Below, one piece after another: positions 9,520 through 18,229 of a stretch of DNA of 64,000 nt. A model generated the notes under the pieces. That model saw nothing but the letters and a program-made list of their open reading frames with translations, searched no databases and had not been told where the DNA came from. Origin of the DNA: Paenibacillus pini JCM 16418 (GTDB lineage: Bacteria; Bacillota; Bacilli; Paenibacillales; Paenibacillaceae). Positions within the stretch are counted from its first letter, which is position 1. Each line of letters begins with the position of its first letter. Position numbers and translations under genes: made by a program. The stretch is from assembly GCF_000576305.1 (NCBI RefSeq), contig NZ_BAVZ01000007.1, positions 1-64,000 of the forward strand. The letters are read 5' to 3'.

Positions 9520-11558
9520 ATGTTTCTACAATCGGTTAAGAATGTTTTGAGAGTTTCTACGCTAGTGTTATTTGTATCTGCTGTAGCTCCATCCGTTAAT
9601 GCACATGCAGCCGCTTGGTCGCAGCAAATTGAAGCGGAAAGTGGAGTGAAGACGGGTACCGTAAAAGAAGAGACGGTAATCGGAAACTCAGGTAAAACGG
9701 TCAGCTTCATAGATCAAGGTGAGGCAAACAGTCTTACAATTAAAGTAACTCCTGTACAAGGCAGTACCTTTGATATGAACATCCGCTATCGTTCTGGTGA
9801 GCAACGGAATCTGATGTATTCCGTGAACAATAAAGCTCCTCAAAAAATATCTAGCTTAAACAGTGGCAGTTGGAGCAGCTTTGACAATGAGACATTACCC
9901 ATTGAATTGACTCCAGGGCAGGAGAATACCGTCAAATTCTTCGCACCTGCAGGAGAAAATGGGCCTGGCCTTGATTATGTTACTTTTCAGGAAACTACAG
10001 TATCTCCAATAGACAAATCTGGATATCGTTTAATTTTTCAGGAGGAATTTGGAGATAAACAGTTGAACCAAGGGAAGTGGGTAAACAAATATTTATCTTC
10101 TTGGACAAAGACACCGCAGTATGCACAGCCGACATATGTTATGGAGAACGGACTAATGAAGCTGCAAATTAAGCAGGATACTCAGCCTTGGGCACCTGAG
10201 TTTGACGGTCAAACGGTCGTCTCAGGGTTTACGACAGGTAACCGTAACGCACTGCATAATTGGAATGGTAACAATACGGTTAGAAACCCTGTTGAAACCG
10301 AGCTGACACACATCAATCAATATGGATATTATGAGATTCGTGCAATGGGACAGCCAGGCTCGTCTCGTCACGTAGCTTGGTGGCTGCTAGGATTTGAGGA
10401 CATCCCCAATGAATCGGCTGAGATAGATATCTTTGAGATTCTTGGAAATAACTCTCACAGTGTTCCAGTTGCTTTCCATCGTTGGAATGATCCAACGGGT
10501 CCAGAAGGTGGTGGATTTGCGTACACCAATAACAATATGGATTTCCATAAGGAATTTCACACATACGGATTCAATTGGGTACAAGGCGGCGGAAGTGCTT
10601 CCCAGCCAGATAAGATGGAATTCTACGTAGATGGTGTTAAAACCGGCGAAAAAAATGTGAAGATTGATTATCCACTGATTCAACTCTTTTCACTCTATGA
10701 AAAGAGAGCTGGGGGATGGACAGGACCATGGGTGAGTAAACCATATCCAAACACGTTCCGTTTAGACTATGTACGTGTTTATAAGAAAATCCCAGCGGGA
10801 TATGCTACGGTTCCACAGGCGCAGCTCGCTATAACAAACGTTGCTAACGCAAGTCTATCTATATCGCCGAATGCAAAGCCTAAAACATATGTTTCTGCAG
10901 TTCCTGGTCAAGAAGGACAAACGTTTACAGAAAGCACATTGCCAGGCACTAAATCTTATACGAACGTGACGTATAACGATGGTGTAGTGACGCAAGAATT
11001 TGTGAAATGGGACCCCATTACCGCGCAAGATTTAGAGAAGCTTCAGCGGGGAGAAACAGTGACTAAACAAGGGACCTTACCGAATATCGCTGCAAATTTC
11101 CCAGGTTTAGTTCGCCCAGTGCTAACGATTAATACAACCCCTTGGGATACAAATTTAAATTCGAACAACTTGAATTTGTTGTTTGACCAAGATGGTGTAA
11201 GTACTAGCTCCTCTTGGACATCAATTATGAACCGCTGCCAGCTGGAGCCTATATTTCCTATAATTTTGGACAACCAAGAAATGTGTCCTCGATTTCTTTT
11301 GCAGCAAACTATGGAAATGGACAAGGTTTCCGAACGTTTACGGTGTCTACATGGGATAATGCCACTCAGAGCTGGATCGAGCAGGGGACAGAGTATACGA
11401 TTCCTTGGACGAGTGCAGGAGATCGAGAAGCGGGAGAGACGGTTACAGTAAAACTGAAACAAACATTATCAAGTTCTAAGATTAAGATAAATATTAAGTC
11501 TGCAAACACGAAATGGGATAATAAAGTCGTCATGCGTGAAATTACCTTTAATGAATAA
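9520..11558 (+). CDS. secreted GH16 glycoside hydrolase with CBM, frameshifted
   Basis: Exported endo-glycanase likely acting on a beta-linked polysaccharide and feeding the importer encoded just upstream. A signal peptide ends at SVNAHAAA. Residues 30-150 look like a CBM6/35-type beta-sandwich. The GH16 domain spans about 165-425 with the catalytic signature ESAEIDIFE (E301, D303, E306). An Ig-like region (about 430-530) follows, then a discoidin-like domain that is only reached after a one-base shift at 11212-11215. The first frame stops at 11451; the second ends at 11558 with MREITFNE. Restored length is about 680 residues. SD GGGAGGAAA precedes the ATG. Substrate (laminarin, agar or other) cannot be told. 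Confidence 0.82.
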
Positions 11559-11565
11559 ATAATAA

Positions 11566-11594
11566 ATAGGCTGTCATTAAGACAGCCTATCTTT
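11566..11594 (+). terminator. intrinsic terminator after GH16
   Basis: ATAGGCTGTC and GACAGCCTAT form a perfect 10-base stem around ATTAA, then CTTT. It ends sugar locus 1. The next 140 bases up to the tRNA hold no recognisable gene. Confidence 0.8.
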
Positions 11595-11733
11595 CATAAT
11601 TATGAATAGATACTTCATTCGAATTTAAATTTAAAATCTCATAAAAAAATATTGCGCTTCATATTATAATTTGATATACTATTTCTTGTCGCCGCTGAAA
11701 TAGAGATGCTTTAGTGAGCAACAATGAAAAAAT

Positions 11734-11808
11734 GCGGACGTGGCTCAGCGGTAGAGCATCGCCTTGCCAAGGCGAGGGTCGCGGGTTCGATTCCCGTCGT
11801 CCGCTCCA
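11734..11808 (+). tRNA. tRNA-Gly (GCC)
   Basis: Acceptor GCGGACG/CGTCCGC, anticodon loop CTTGCCA (GCC), T-arm GCGGGTTCGATTCCCGT, discriminator T and encoded CCA. Confidence 0.95.
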
Positions 11809-11816
11809 ATAAATAT

Positions 11817-11890
11817 CGGGACGTAGCTCAGCTTGGTAGAGCACCTGGTTTGGGTCCAGGGGGTCGCATGTTCGAATCGTGTCGTCCCGA
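11817..11890 (+). tRNA. tRNA-Pro (TGG)
   Basis: Acceptor CGGGACG/CGTCCCG, anticodon loop TTTGGGT (TGG), T-arm CATGTTCGAATCGTG, discriminator A. CCA is not encoded. Confidence 0.93.
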
Positions 11891-11898
11891 TACGTTAC

Positions 11899-11969
11899 GC
11901 GGGTGTAGTTCAATGGTAGAACTTCAGCCTTCCAAGCTGATAGCGTGGGTTCGATTCCCATCACCCGCT
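11899..11969 (+). tRNA. tRNA-Gly (TCC)
   Basis: Acceptor GCGGGTG/CACCCGC, anticodon loop CTTCCAA (TCC), T-arm GTGGGTTCGATTCCCAT. CCA is not encoded. Confidence 0.93.
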
Positions 11970-11986
11970 TAAAAGTTTCATAGAGA

Positions 11987-12020
11987 AGAAGTCCTTGGAT
12001 ATCTAAGGACTTCTTTTTTT
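11987..12020 (+). terminator. intrinsic terminator of second tRNA array
   Basis: AGAAGTCCTT pairs perfectly with AAGGACTTCT around an 8-base loop and is followed by six T. Confidence 0.9.
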
Positions 12021-12049
12021 GTGTAGAATTATGAAATAAGAATGAGGTA

Positions 12050-13276
12050 TTAAACTCTACCAGCAGCTTTTAGCCTCGCATCCGAAGGTAACAGGAAGGC
12101 GAATATCCCTAGTAGTGGTAGGAAAGCACATAGCTGAATGACGAATTCCACGCTCGTTTTATCCATGAGCGAGCCGAGTATAACAGAACCTAGCCCGGCC
12201 ATGCCAAACGAGAATCCGAAGAATAATCCTGATACGGTTCCGACGAGGCTCGGCAGAAGCTCCTGGGCATAGACGATGATGACGGAGAATCCAGACATTA
12301 GAATAAGCCCGATGAGGAAGCATAATATCAGCGCAAAGGCTGGACTCGCATATGGTAGCAAAATAGAGAAAGGCGCTGTACCTGCTATAGAGAACCAGAT
12401 CATCTTTTTACGGCCAAAGCGGTCTGCAAATTTACCTCCAAGAAGAGTACCAATCATGCCAGCGAATTGCAAAACGAATAGGCAGACTTGGGCCCTTGGT
12501 AAGGGTAATTGATAATGCTTCACATAATAGAAGGAATAATACCCTGTCATCCCTGCAATGTACACGAACTTAGAGAACAATAACACCATAAGAATGCCCA
12601 TGACGAAAATGATAAAACCTTTATTCGGTACCGTTTGGGTATCTGATTCAGTCTGTTTCTTCTTCATATGTCCCGTGTAGTTTAGTTGCTGTCGATACCA
12701 GCGACTGATGACCATCTGAACGACAAGACCGATCATGGCGAGAACAATCATCCATAAAAATCCGTGTTGGCCGAGTGGAGCAAGGACGAATGCAACCATA
12801 AGCGGTGCTAACGCTTGACCGGTATTTCCGCCTACTTGAAAGATGGACTGCGCCATCCCGCGACCTTTACCTGCTGCCATATGGGCAACACGTGATGATT
12901 CGGGATGTAGGACAGATGATCCAATTCCAATCAGAGCGGCTGCAAAGAGTAGCATCCAGAGAGTAGAGGCTAATGCAAAGCCTAGAACTCCAACGAGTGA
13001 GAATAGCATGCCTATGGGCAGCAGGCTTGGCATCGGCCTTCGGTCAGCATAATAGCCGATCAGTGGTTGTAGCACGGACGCCGTAACGTTGAGCGTGAAG
13101 GCAACCCAGCCGACTTGGGCGAAGCTTAGATTCATGGATTCGCGAAGTAGTGGAAACGAAGCTGGGACGATAGATTGCATCGCATCATTCAGTAGATGTG
13201 CGAAGCTGACTCCGATCAGCATCCATCCCGCGTAATTTCGCGTTGGGGTAGGAGTAGCAATTGAAATTTGCGACAT
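12050..13276 (-). CDS. fsr: MFS efflux transporter, fosmidomycin-resistance (Fsr) type
   Basis: Twelve-helix major facilitator protein of 408 residues. The segment HPESSRVAHMAAGKGRG followed by AQSIFQVGGNTGQALAP is typical of the Fsr subfamily, which exports fosmidomycin and related compounds; the second half carries the MFS loop GGKFADRFGRKK. I place the start at ATG 13276, ten bases after AAAGG, rather than at the GTG nine bases further out. It is divergent from an AraC regulator that probably controls it. The true substrate is unknown. Confidence 0.85.
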   Translation of the reverse strand: MSQISIATPTPTRNYAGWMLIGVSFAHLLNDAMQSIVPASFPLLRESMNLSFAQVGWVAFTLNVTASVLQPLIGYYADRRPMPSLLPIGMLFSLVGVLGFALASTLWMLLFAAALIGIGSSVLHPESSRVAHMAAGKGRGMAQSIFQVGGNTGQALAPLMVAFVLAPLGQHGFLWMIVLAMIGLVVQMVISRWYRQQLNYTGHMKKKQTESDTQTVPNKGFIIFVMGILMVLLFSKFVYIAGMTGYYSFYYVKHYQLPLPRAQVCLFVLQFAGMIGTLLGGKFADRFGRKKMIWFSIAGTAPFSILLPYASPAFALILCFLIGLILMSGFSVIIVYAQELLPSLVGTVSGLFFGFSFGMAGLGSVILGSLMDKTSVEFVIQLCAFLPLLGIFAFLLPSDARLKAAGRV

Positions 13277-13337
13277 GGCATACACACCTTTACTTTTTTT
13301 ATAATCATAACTTCATAGCTTGGGGTATGTCGTCGTG

Positions 13338-13364
13338 AAAAGTGCTGGAAACCTCAGCACTTTT
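13338..13364. promoter_or_regulatory. inverted repeat upstream of AraC gene
   Basis: AAAAGTGCTG and CAGCACTTTT form a perfect 10-base inverted repeat with a 7-base spacer, lying between the divergent fsr and araC-type genes. A TATAAT (13368-13373) follows three bases later and would place the transcript start just before the AraC start at 13391. An operator is more likely than a terminator, since no + strand gene precedes it. Confidence 0.5.
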
Positions 13365-13390
13365 TGCTATAATGTCAACAGGTGAAGACG

Positions 13391-14200
13391 ATGAAAATGA
13401 GTATTAAAACGGATCGGATCGAATTATTCAAAGGAGCTAACCGATTCTCGAATAGCTCACACGCTCATGACGATTGGTATCAGGTAACAGTTCCTGTGCA
13501 AGGCACATGCCATTTCATGATGGAGAATAAGGGATATCAGTTAGCTGGTGGACGGGGTTTGATTCAGCATCCTGGAACAGAGCATTATTTTCATTTAGAG
13601 GAGCAATCCAGCGTAATTATTGTGAAGTTCCATAATGATGTCCTGCAAGAAATGAACGATTCAAGGAAACAGACGGAATATGGGCTGGAGCAGTGGATCG
13701 ATCCACTTAAATTGTCGCAGCAGTTTAAGAATTGGACGACCGATTTAATGTTTGGTGACTTTATAGAGCCACTTGCTATTGAAGAGACTGAAAATAAGGT
13801 GCTACAATATTTCGATCCCGTATTTAAGGGAAAGGAACATGGAGTTCAGCAAGAACGTATATGTATACCGGTCAGTTCAGATCCGCATATATCGCTGGCG
13901 CTAGAGTATATGCGTGAATTTTACACGACGTCGATTTCAATCGATGAGTTGGCTACGATTGCGGTACAGAGTCGCTATCATTTTATGCGAAGTTTCAGGG
14001 CCCATACGGGGATGACTCCTTATCAATTTCTGTTGAAGCTACGTGTAGAAGATGCGATGAATCAGCTAAAACGAACAAAAGCTACGGTTGCGGATATTAG
14101 TTGTGGACTTGGTTTTGCGAGTACGAGCCAATTTCACCGAACATTTATGAAAATAACAGGCATGACACCGAGTGATTTTCGGCGAATAACCTGCACGTAG
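13391..14200 (+). CDS. AraC family transcriptional regulator
   Basis: Regulator of 269 residues with a cupin-type sensing domain (about 15-100: HDDWYQVTVPVQGTCHFMM pattern) and a C-terminal AraC double HTH (about 170-268) with MTPYQFLLKLRVEDA and ITGMTPSDFRR. The start at ATG 13391 has AGGTGAAG at a good distance; an upstream GTG at 13382 lies within that SD. Divergent to the efflux pump, so a local activator or repressor of it is likely. The inducer is unknown. Confidence 0.85.
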   Translation: MKMSIKTDRIELFKGANRFSNSSHAHDDWYQVTVPVQGTCHFMMENKGYQLAGGRGLIQHPGTEHYFHLEEQSSVIIVKFHNDVLQEMNDSRKQTEYGLEQWIDPLKLSQQFKNWTTDLMFGDFIEPLAIEETENKVLQYFDPVFKGKEHGVQQERICIPVSSDPHISLALEYMREFYTTSISIDELATIAVQSRYHFMRSFRAHTGMTPYQFLLKLRVEDAMNQLKRTKATVADISCGLGFASTSQFHRTFMKITGMTPSDFRRITCT

Positions 14201-14320
14201 CCATTGCATAACTTATACATAACTTATATAGGTAATTTCTCGAAGTGATTTTTACTCAAGGCCTTTGGAATGGGGTAATAAAGGTTTTAAGTAAGCCGCA
14301 TACGTAAAGGAGCCGGAGCG

Positions 14321-14797
14321 ATGAGAAAGGAAAGTTTTATTCAACCTGATCCACAGAGCTGGATGGAGAAATTTCATTTTTCTATTCCGATTAAGGTCAG
14401 ATATTGCGAGACGGATATGTTAGGTCATGTGAATAATGTTAGTTATTTTATGTATTTTGAACAAGGACGTATTGAATATTTTGAAAATATCGGTTTGTTT
14501 GATGAGATATTTGGTGAGGAGCAAATTGCTGTAGTGGCAGATCTAGAATGTCAGTATCTAGCGCAAATGTACCGTAGTGATAAAGTAGTGCTGCATGTAC
14601 GTGTGGCTAAGATAGGTAGATCATCTCTAGACGTAGAGTACGCTATTATCGCTTCAGATATGTTGAAAGCAGCGGGACGTGGAGCAATCGTGCTTATTGA
14701 TAAAAAGAGTGGGAAGAGCACACCTATTCCAGATGATGTACGCGAAGCTATTGCTTCTTTTGAAGGGATAGGCATGCCACAGCAACCGAACTCATAA
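14321..14797 (+). CDS. acyl-CoA thioesterase (hotdog fold, YbgC/FadM type)
   Basis: Cytoplasmic 158-residue protein with a single 4HBT hotdog domain. The motif RYCETDMLGHVNNVSYFMYFE contains the conserved Asp and the HVNN turn of YbgC/FadM thioesterases, which hydrolyse acyl-CoA. AAGGAGCCGGAG precedes the ATG. It forms a likely operon with the DUF948 gene 28 bases downstream. Physiological substrate unknown. Confidence 0.85.
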   Translation: MRKESFIQPDPQSWMEKFHFSIPIKVRYCETDMLGHVNNVSYFMYFEQGRIEYFENIGLFDEIFGEEQIAVVADLECQYLAQMYRSDKVVLHVRVAKIGRSSLDVEYAIIASDMLKAAGRGAIVLIDKKSGKSTPIPDDVREAIASFEGIGMPQQPNS

Positions 14798-14825
14798 ATT
14801 ATGAGTAAGGAAGGAGCTGAGTGGT

Positions 14826-15200
14826 ATGGATAGAATCCTCAAAAATAGCCTTGCTGGTGCTGCGCTCGCCTTTGCCGGACTCAATCTATACGCCATTTAC
14901 ATGTTGAAAAAGGGTACTACTACGATTGATGAAGTAAATAAGACAATTGTAGAGGTTCGCGGGGCTGTACGAGGACTGTCGGGTGAGGCGGAGTATCTTA
15001 TTCATCAAGCGGGTGGCATAACAGAAGAAGTGAAAGGCAAAATAAACACAGTTGATCCACTGCTTGAATCTGCGCATGATGTAGGTGAGGTGATCAGTAG
15101 TGTAACGAATTCAGTTAGAGAAGCCGCTGCAAGGATTAAAGAGAAGCAGACCTCCACGGTGTACAGTTCCACACCGAACCTGCATATTAGAACGAAATAA
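14826..15200 (+). CDS. DUF948-type membrane-anchored protein
   Basis: Small 124-residue protein with one N-terminal membrane helix (about 8-26) followed by a long amphipathic helical region (TIDEVNKTIVEVRGAV and so on) and a basic C terminus. This pattern matches DUF948 proteins such as general stress protein YtxG. Function unknown. AAGGAGCTGAG precedes the ATG. Probably cotranscribed with the thioesterase. Confidence 0.7.
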   Translation: MDRILKNSLAGAALAFAGLNLYAIYMLKKGTTTIDEVNKTIVEVRGAVRGLSGEAEYLIHQAGGITEEVKGKINTVDPLLESAHDVGEVISSVTNSVREAAARIKEKQTSTVYSSTPNLHIRTK

Positions 15201-15251
15201 GCTGTGGACCTACTTGCAGTTTGATGAGTGAATACTTAATATAGTGATTAG

Positions 15252-15279
15252 AGAGCTTCCTATAGGAGGTTCTTTTTTT
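15252..15279 (+). terminator. intrinsic terminator
   Basis: AGAGCTTCCT pairs with AGGAGGTTCT (two G-T pairs), followed by seven T. Confidence 0.7.
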
Positions 15280-15307
15280 ATCTAATGAGAAATGATAGGA
15301 GCTAGTT

Positions 15308-15997
15308 ATGGCTAAACAAAAATATTATGTGGTGTGGGAAGGGCGTTCGCCCGGAATTTATACATCATGGGCAGATTGTCAGGCTCAGGTTAATGGACAT
15401 ACGGATGCTAAATATAAATCATATGAGTCCCGTGCGGAGGCAGAAGCTGCTTTGGAAGGCGGTTGGAAGAAATTTTGGGGTAAAGGAAGCGCCTCTGCAT
15501 CGTCTTCCTCAGCAAAATCGATGACTAGTGGTTCAAAGGCTTATAAGCCCAGTAGTAAATCAGGTAATGCATCGGGTGGAGAAACTGAGACCATTGATTA
15601 TGACAGTATCTCGGTCGATGTGGGGACAAGAGGAAACCCGGGGCCGATTGAATATAAGGGGGTAGATACCCAGACAGGTGAAATTCTGTTCTATGTCGGT
15701 CCCGTCGAGAACGGTACGAATAATTTAGGTGAATTTATCGCCATTGTGCACGCACTCGCGTATTTGAAACAGCAGGGAAGTAAGAAGACTGTTTATACGG
15801 ATTCACGGACAGCTCTTGCATGGTTACGAAATAAGAAGCCCTCGACTACCCTTCCTCGAAATGAATCGACAGCTAAGGTCTGGGAACTAACAGATCGTGC
15901 AGTGCAGTGGTTGCAAACGAACACGTATCCCAACAAGATTCTGAAATGGAACACGGTGGAATGGGGAGAGATTAAGGCAGACTTTGGACGAAAATAA
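15308..15997 (+). CDS. ribonuclease H with N-terminal caulimovirus-type domain
   Basis: Degrades RNA in RNA-DNA hybrids. Residues 4-50 (YYVVWEGRSPGIYTSWADC) form the viroplasmin/Cauli_VI domain that binds hybrids, as in eukaryotic RNase H1. A Ser-rich linker (60-95) leads to an RNase H domain (about 98-228) with candidate catalytic residues D104 (in SVDVGTRGNPGP), E142 (NNLGEF), D165 (YTDSRTA) and D225. The usual DGS at the first strand is DVG here, and the domain resembles the RnhA-like branch found in Bacillales. Length 229 is typical. Single-gene unit with its own terminator. Confidence 0.88.
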   Translation: MAKQKYYVVWEGRSPGIYTSWADCQAQVNGHTDAKYKSYESRAEAEAALEGGWKKFWGKGSASASSSSAKSMTSGSKAYKPSSKSGNASGGETETIDYDSISVDVGTRGNPGPIEYKGVDTQTGEILFYVGPVENGTNNLGEFIAIVHALAYLKQQGSKKTVYTDSRTALAWLRNKKPSTTLPRNESTAKVWELTDRAVQWLQTNTYPNKILKWNTVEWGEIKADFGRK

Positions 15998-16014
15998 AAA
16001 CGTACTTGATCTGT

Positions 16015-16044
16015 GGTCGATGGGGATATCCCATCGACCTTTTT
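16015..16044 (+). terminator. intrinsic terminator after RNase H gene
   Basis: GGTCGATGGG and CCCATCGACC form a perfect 10-base stem, then TTTTT. Confidence 0.9.
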
Positions 16045-16230
16045 GATGTATAAATGGATTGTCATATTTGTTATTCGCGAATATAAACGCCATTAAAGAG
16101 CAAAAATGACACATTGTCCAGGTGTCCGTTTACCTTGTCATTATGCTTATTTTCCTTGATGTAAAGCGCTTTCTTAACGAAACGAAAATGACATATATAC
16201 GAAATGACTTGGAGTCGGATATCGTTAAAT

Positions 16231-16245
16231 ATGTAAGCGCTAGCA
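16231..16245 (+). promoter_or_regulatory. cre site (CcpA operator)
   Basis: ATGTAAGCGCTAGCA matches WTGNAANCGNWNNCW at every fixed position, 62 bases upstream of the importer operon start. The rest of the 262-base gap 16045-16306 holds no gene; a second palindromic cre-like element (TGTAAAGCGCTTTCT near 16159) does not match the canonical spacing. Confidence 0.75.
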
Positions 16246-16306
16246 AAAAACTCACCACTGATAATCAAGCTAGAGCAGCACTATTAAATCTGGAAGGGGT
16301 GATTGT

Positions 16307-17272
16307 ATGCAGGGTAATAAAGCTAGCATAGCTGGCAACGTACTCCTGGAACAGAGGAAGAGAAAGAGCAGTGTATGGAAGAGAATTTTTCAGAATTGGG
16401 AACTTTATCTATTCATTGCACCTGCATTCTTCTATTTTCTTATCTTCTCTTACGGTCCGATGTACGGTATTCAAATTGCGTTTAAGAACTTCATTCCTAC
16501 AAAAGGAATCATGGGCAGCCCATGGGTAGGATTCGATCACTTTACTCGTTTCTTCGATTCCTATTATTTCTGGGACTTAATATGGAACACACTGAGTATT
16601 AGCTTGTATGAATTGGTTATCGGGTTTCCGATTCCTATTATTCTCGCGCTTGCCTTTAATGAGGTAAGGGGCGGATTCTTTAAAAAGATGGCACAGACGG
16701 TCACATATGCGCCTCACTTTATTTCTGTCGTGGTTATGGCAGGTATGATTATTACGTTCCTATCGCCTTCGACGGGTATTATTGTACACATTATTGAATG
16801 GCTTGGATTTGATGCACCTCAAGTTCTAACGGATCCGCGATGGTTTAAGACCATGTATGTATTCTCGGGTGTGTGGCAGAGCGCAGGTTGGGGTACGATC
16901 ATTTATTTGGCAGCGCTCTCTGGAGTAGACCCAGGGCTTCATGAAGCAGCAAAAATTGATGGAGCCTCCAGATTTCAACGGGTGTGGCACATTAACATAC
17001 CAACGATTGTTCCTACCATGACGATTCTATTGATTCTCAATATGGGAAGTCTACTTGGTGTAGGTTTTGAAAAGATACTATTGCTGCAAAATCCATTGAA
17101 TATGGGTTCATCCGATGTAATTTCAACGTTCGTTTATCGTTCAGGGCTTGTAGATGCACAGTACAGTTTCTCGACAGCCATTGGACTATTTAATTCGCTT
17201 GTCAACGCTATATTGCTCGTTGTTGTGAACCAAATTGTAAGACGCACCAATGATAGCAACAGTTTATGGTAG
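16307..17272 (+). CDS. LplB-type sugar ABC transporter permease
   Basis: Membrane permease of 321 residues in the LplB/YteP subfamily used for complex oligosaccharides. N-terminal NWELYLFIAPAFFYFLIFSYGPM and the EAA loop EAAKIDGASRFQRVWHINIP are diagnostic. GAAGGGGTG precedes the ATG. First gene of an importer unit with the LplC-type permease and LplA-type binding protein; a perfect cre lies upstream. The downstream enzymes (fucosidases, mannosidases) suggest N-glycan-like oligosaccharides as cargo. Confidence 0.9.
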   Translation: MQGNKASIAGNVLLEQRKRKSSVWKRIFQNWELYLFIAPAFFYFLIFSYGPMYGIQIAFKNFIPTKGIMGSPWVGFDHFTRFFDSYYFWDLIWNTLSISLYELVIGFPIPIILALAFNEVRGGFFKKMAQTVTYAPHFISVVVMAGMIITFLSPSTGIIVHIIEWLGFDAPQVLTDPRWFKTMYVFSGVWQSAGWGTIIYLAALSGVDPGLHEAAKIDGASRFQRVWHINIPTIVPTMTILLILNMGSLLGVGFEKILLLQNPLNMGSSDVISTFVYRSGLVDAQYSFSTAIGLFNSLVNAILLVVVNQIVRRTNDSNSLW

Positions 17273-17290
17273 AAGAGGGGGTGATGGCCG

Positions 17291-18215
17291 ATGACTTCTG
17301 CTGTTAAAGAAACCGGTCGGGACAAGATATTTCTGATATGCAACTATATTTATGTGTTCCTAGCTTTTATCATTGTGGCCTATCCTTTGGTGTATATGAT
17401 AAGTGCTTCCATTAGTGATCCGAAGCTTGTAGGTTCTGGTGAAATGTGGCTGTTTCCAAAGGGAATTACCTTTGATGGCTACAAAAGAGTATTCGAGAAC
17501 AACAGTATCTGGGTCGGATACCGCAACACGATCCTTTATACCGTGGTGGGGACGGCGATTAACTTAATTGTTACGCTTCCAGCAGCTTATGCACTCAGTC
17601 GCAAAGATTTTCTAGGACGCAACTTTTTTATGGGTATGTTCATGGTTACCATGTTCTTCGGCGGTGGCCTTGTGCCAACGTACTTGCTCATTAAAAATTT
17701 AGGGATGATTAATACGATGTGGGCCATTGTGATTCCTTCAGCAGCCTCGATCTGGAACATCATCGTTTCTCGTACATTCTTCCAGTCTTCAATTCCGAAA
17801 GAGCTTCAGGAGCAGCCCAAATCGACGGATGCACTAACTTACGGCTATTCATTAGGATTGTGCTGCCATTATCGATGCCGATTATCGCAGTTATGGCTCT
17901 ATTCTATGGGGTGGGGAATTGGAATAACTACTTCTCAGCACTTATTTATTTAAATGATTCTGCAAAATACCCATTACAGCTTGTTCTACGTCAGATTCTT
18001 GTTCTTCAGGAAATGTCGGCTCAAGGTGGGGGGCAATCGATGCTGCCGCAGCCGCTGCACTTAACAGCAAAGCGGAAATTGCAGCACTGGTCAAATACGC
18101 CGTTATTATCGTGGCGACCGTGCCTATTATCGCAATTTACCCATTCCTACAGCGTTATTTTGTACAAGGTGTTATGATTGGTTCCGTAAAGGCTGATCTT
18201 ACCATACTCAACTAA
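17291..18215 (+). CDS. LplC/YtcP-type sugar ABC permease, double frameshift
   Basis: Second permease of the importer. The first frame reads KELQE at 17800, then one G is missing (about 17808-17813) and the frame continues as [20 protein letters not shown], the EAA loop. A second loss in the G6 run at 18028-18033 is needed to reach [22 protein letters not shown] and the conserved end [12 protein letters not shown] before the stop at 18213-18215. Restored length is about 308 residues, normal for LplC. Two losses in short G runs in one gene argue for sequencing errors. Fifteen bases separate it from the binding-protein gene. Confidence 0.85.
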
Positions 18216-18229
18216 AGGGGAGTTATTAC

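Noticed and set aside
16157..16175. Second cre upstream of importer 2
   Set aside because: TGTAAAGCGCTTTCT is palindromic but one base longer on each side than the consensus.
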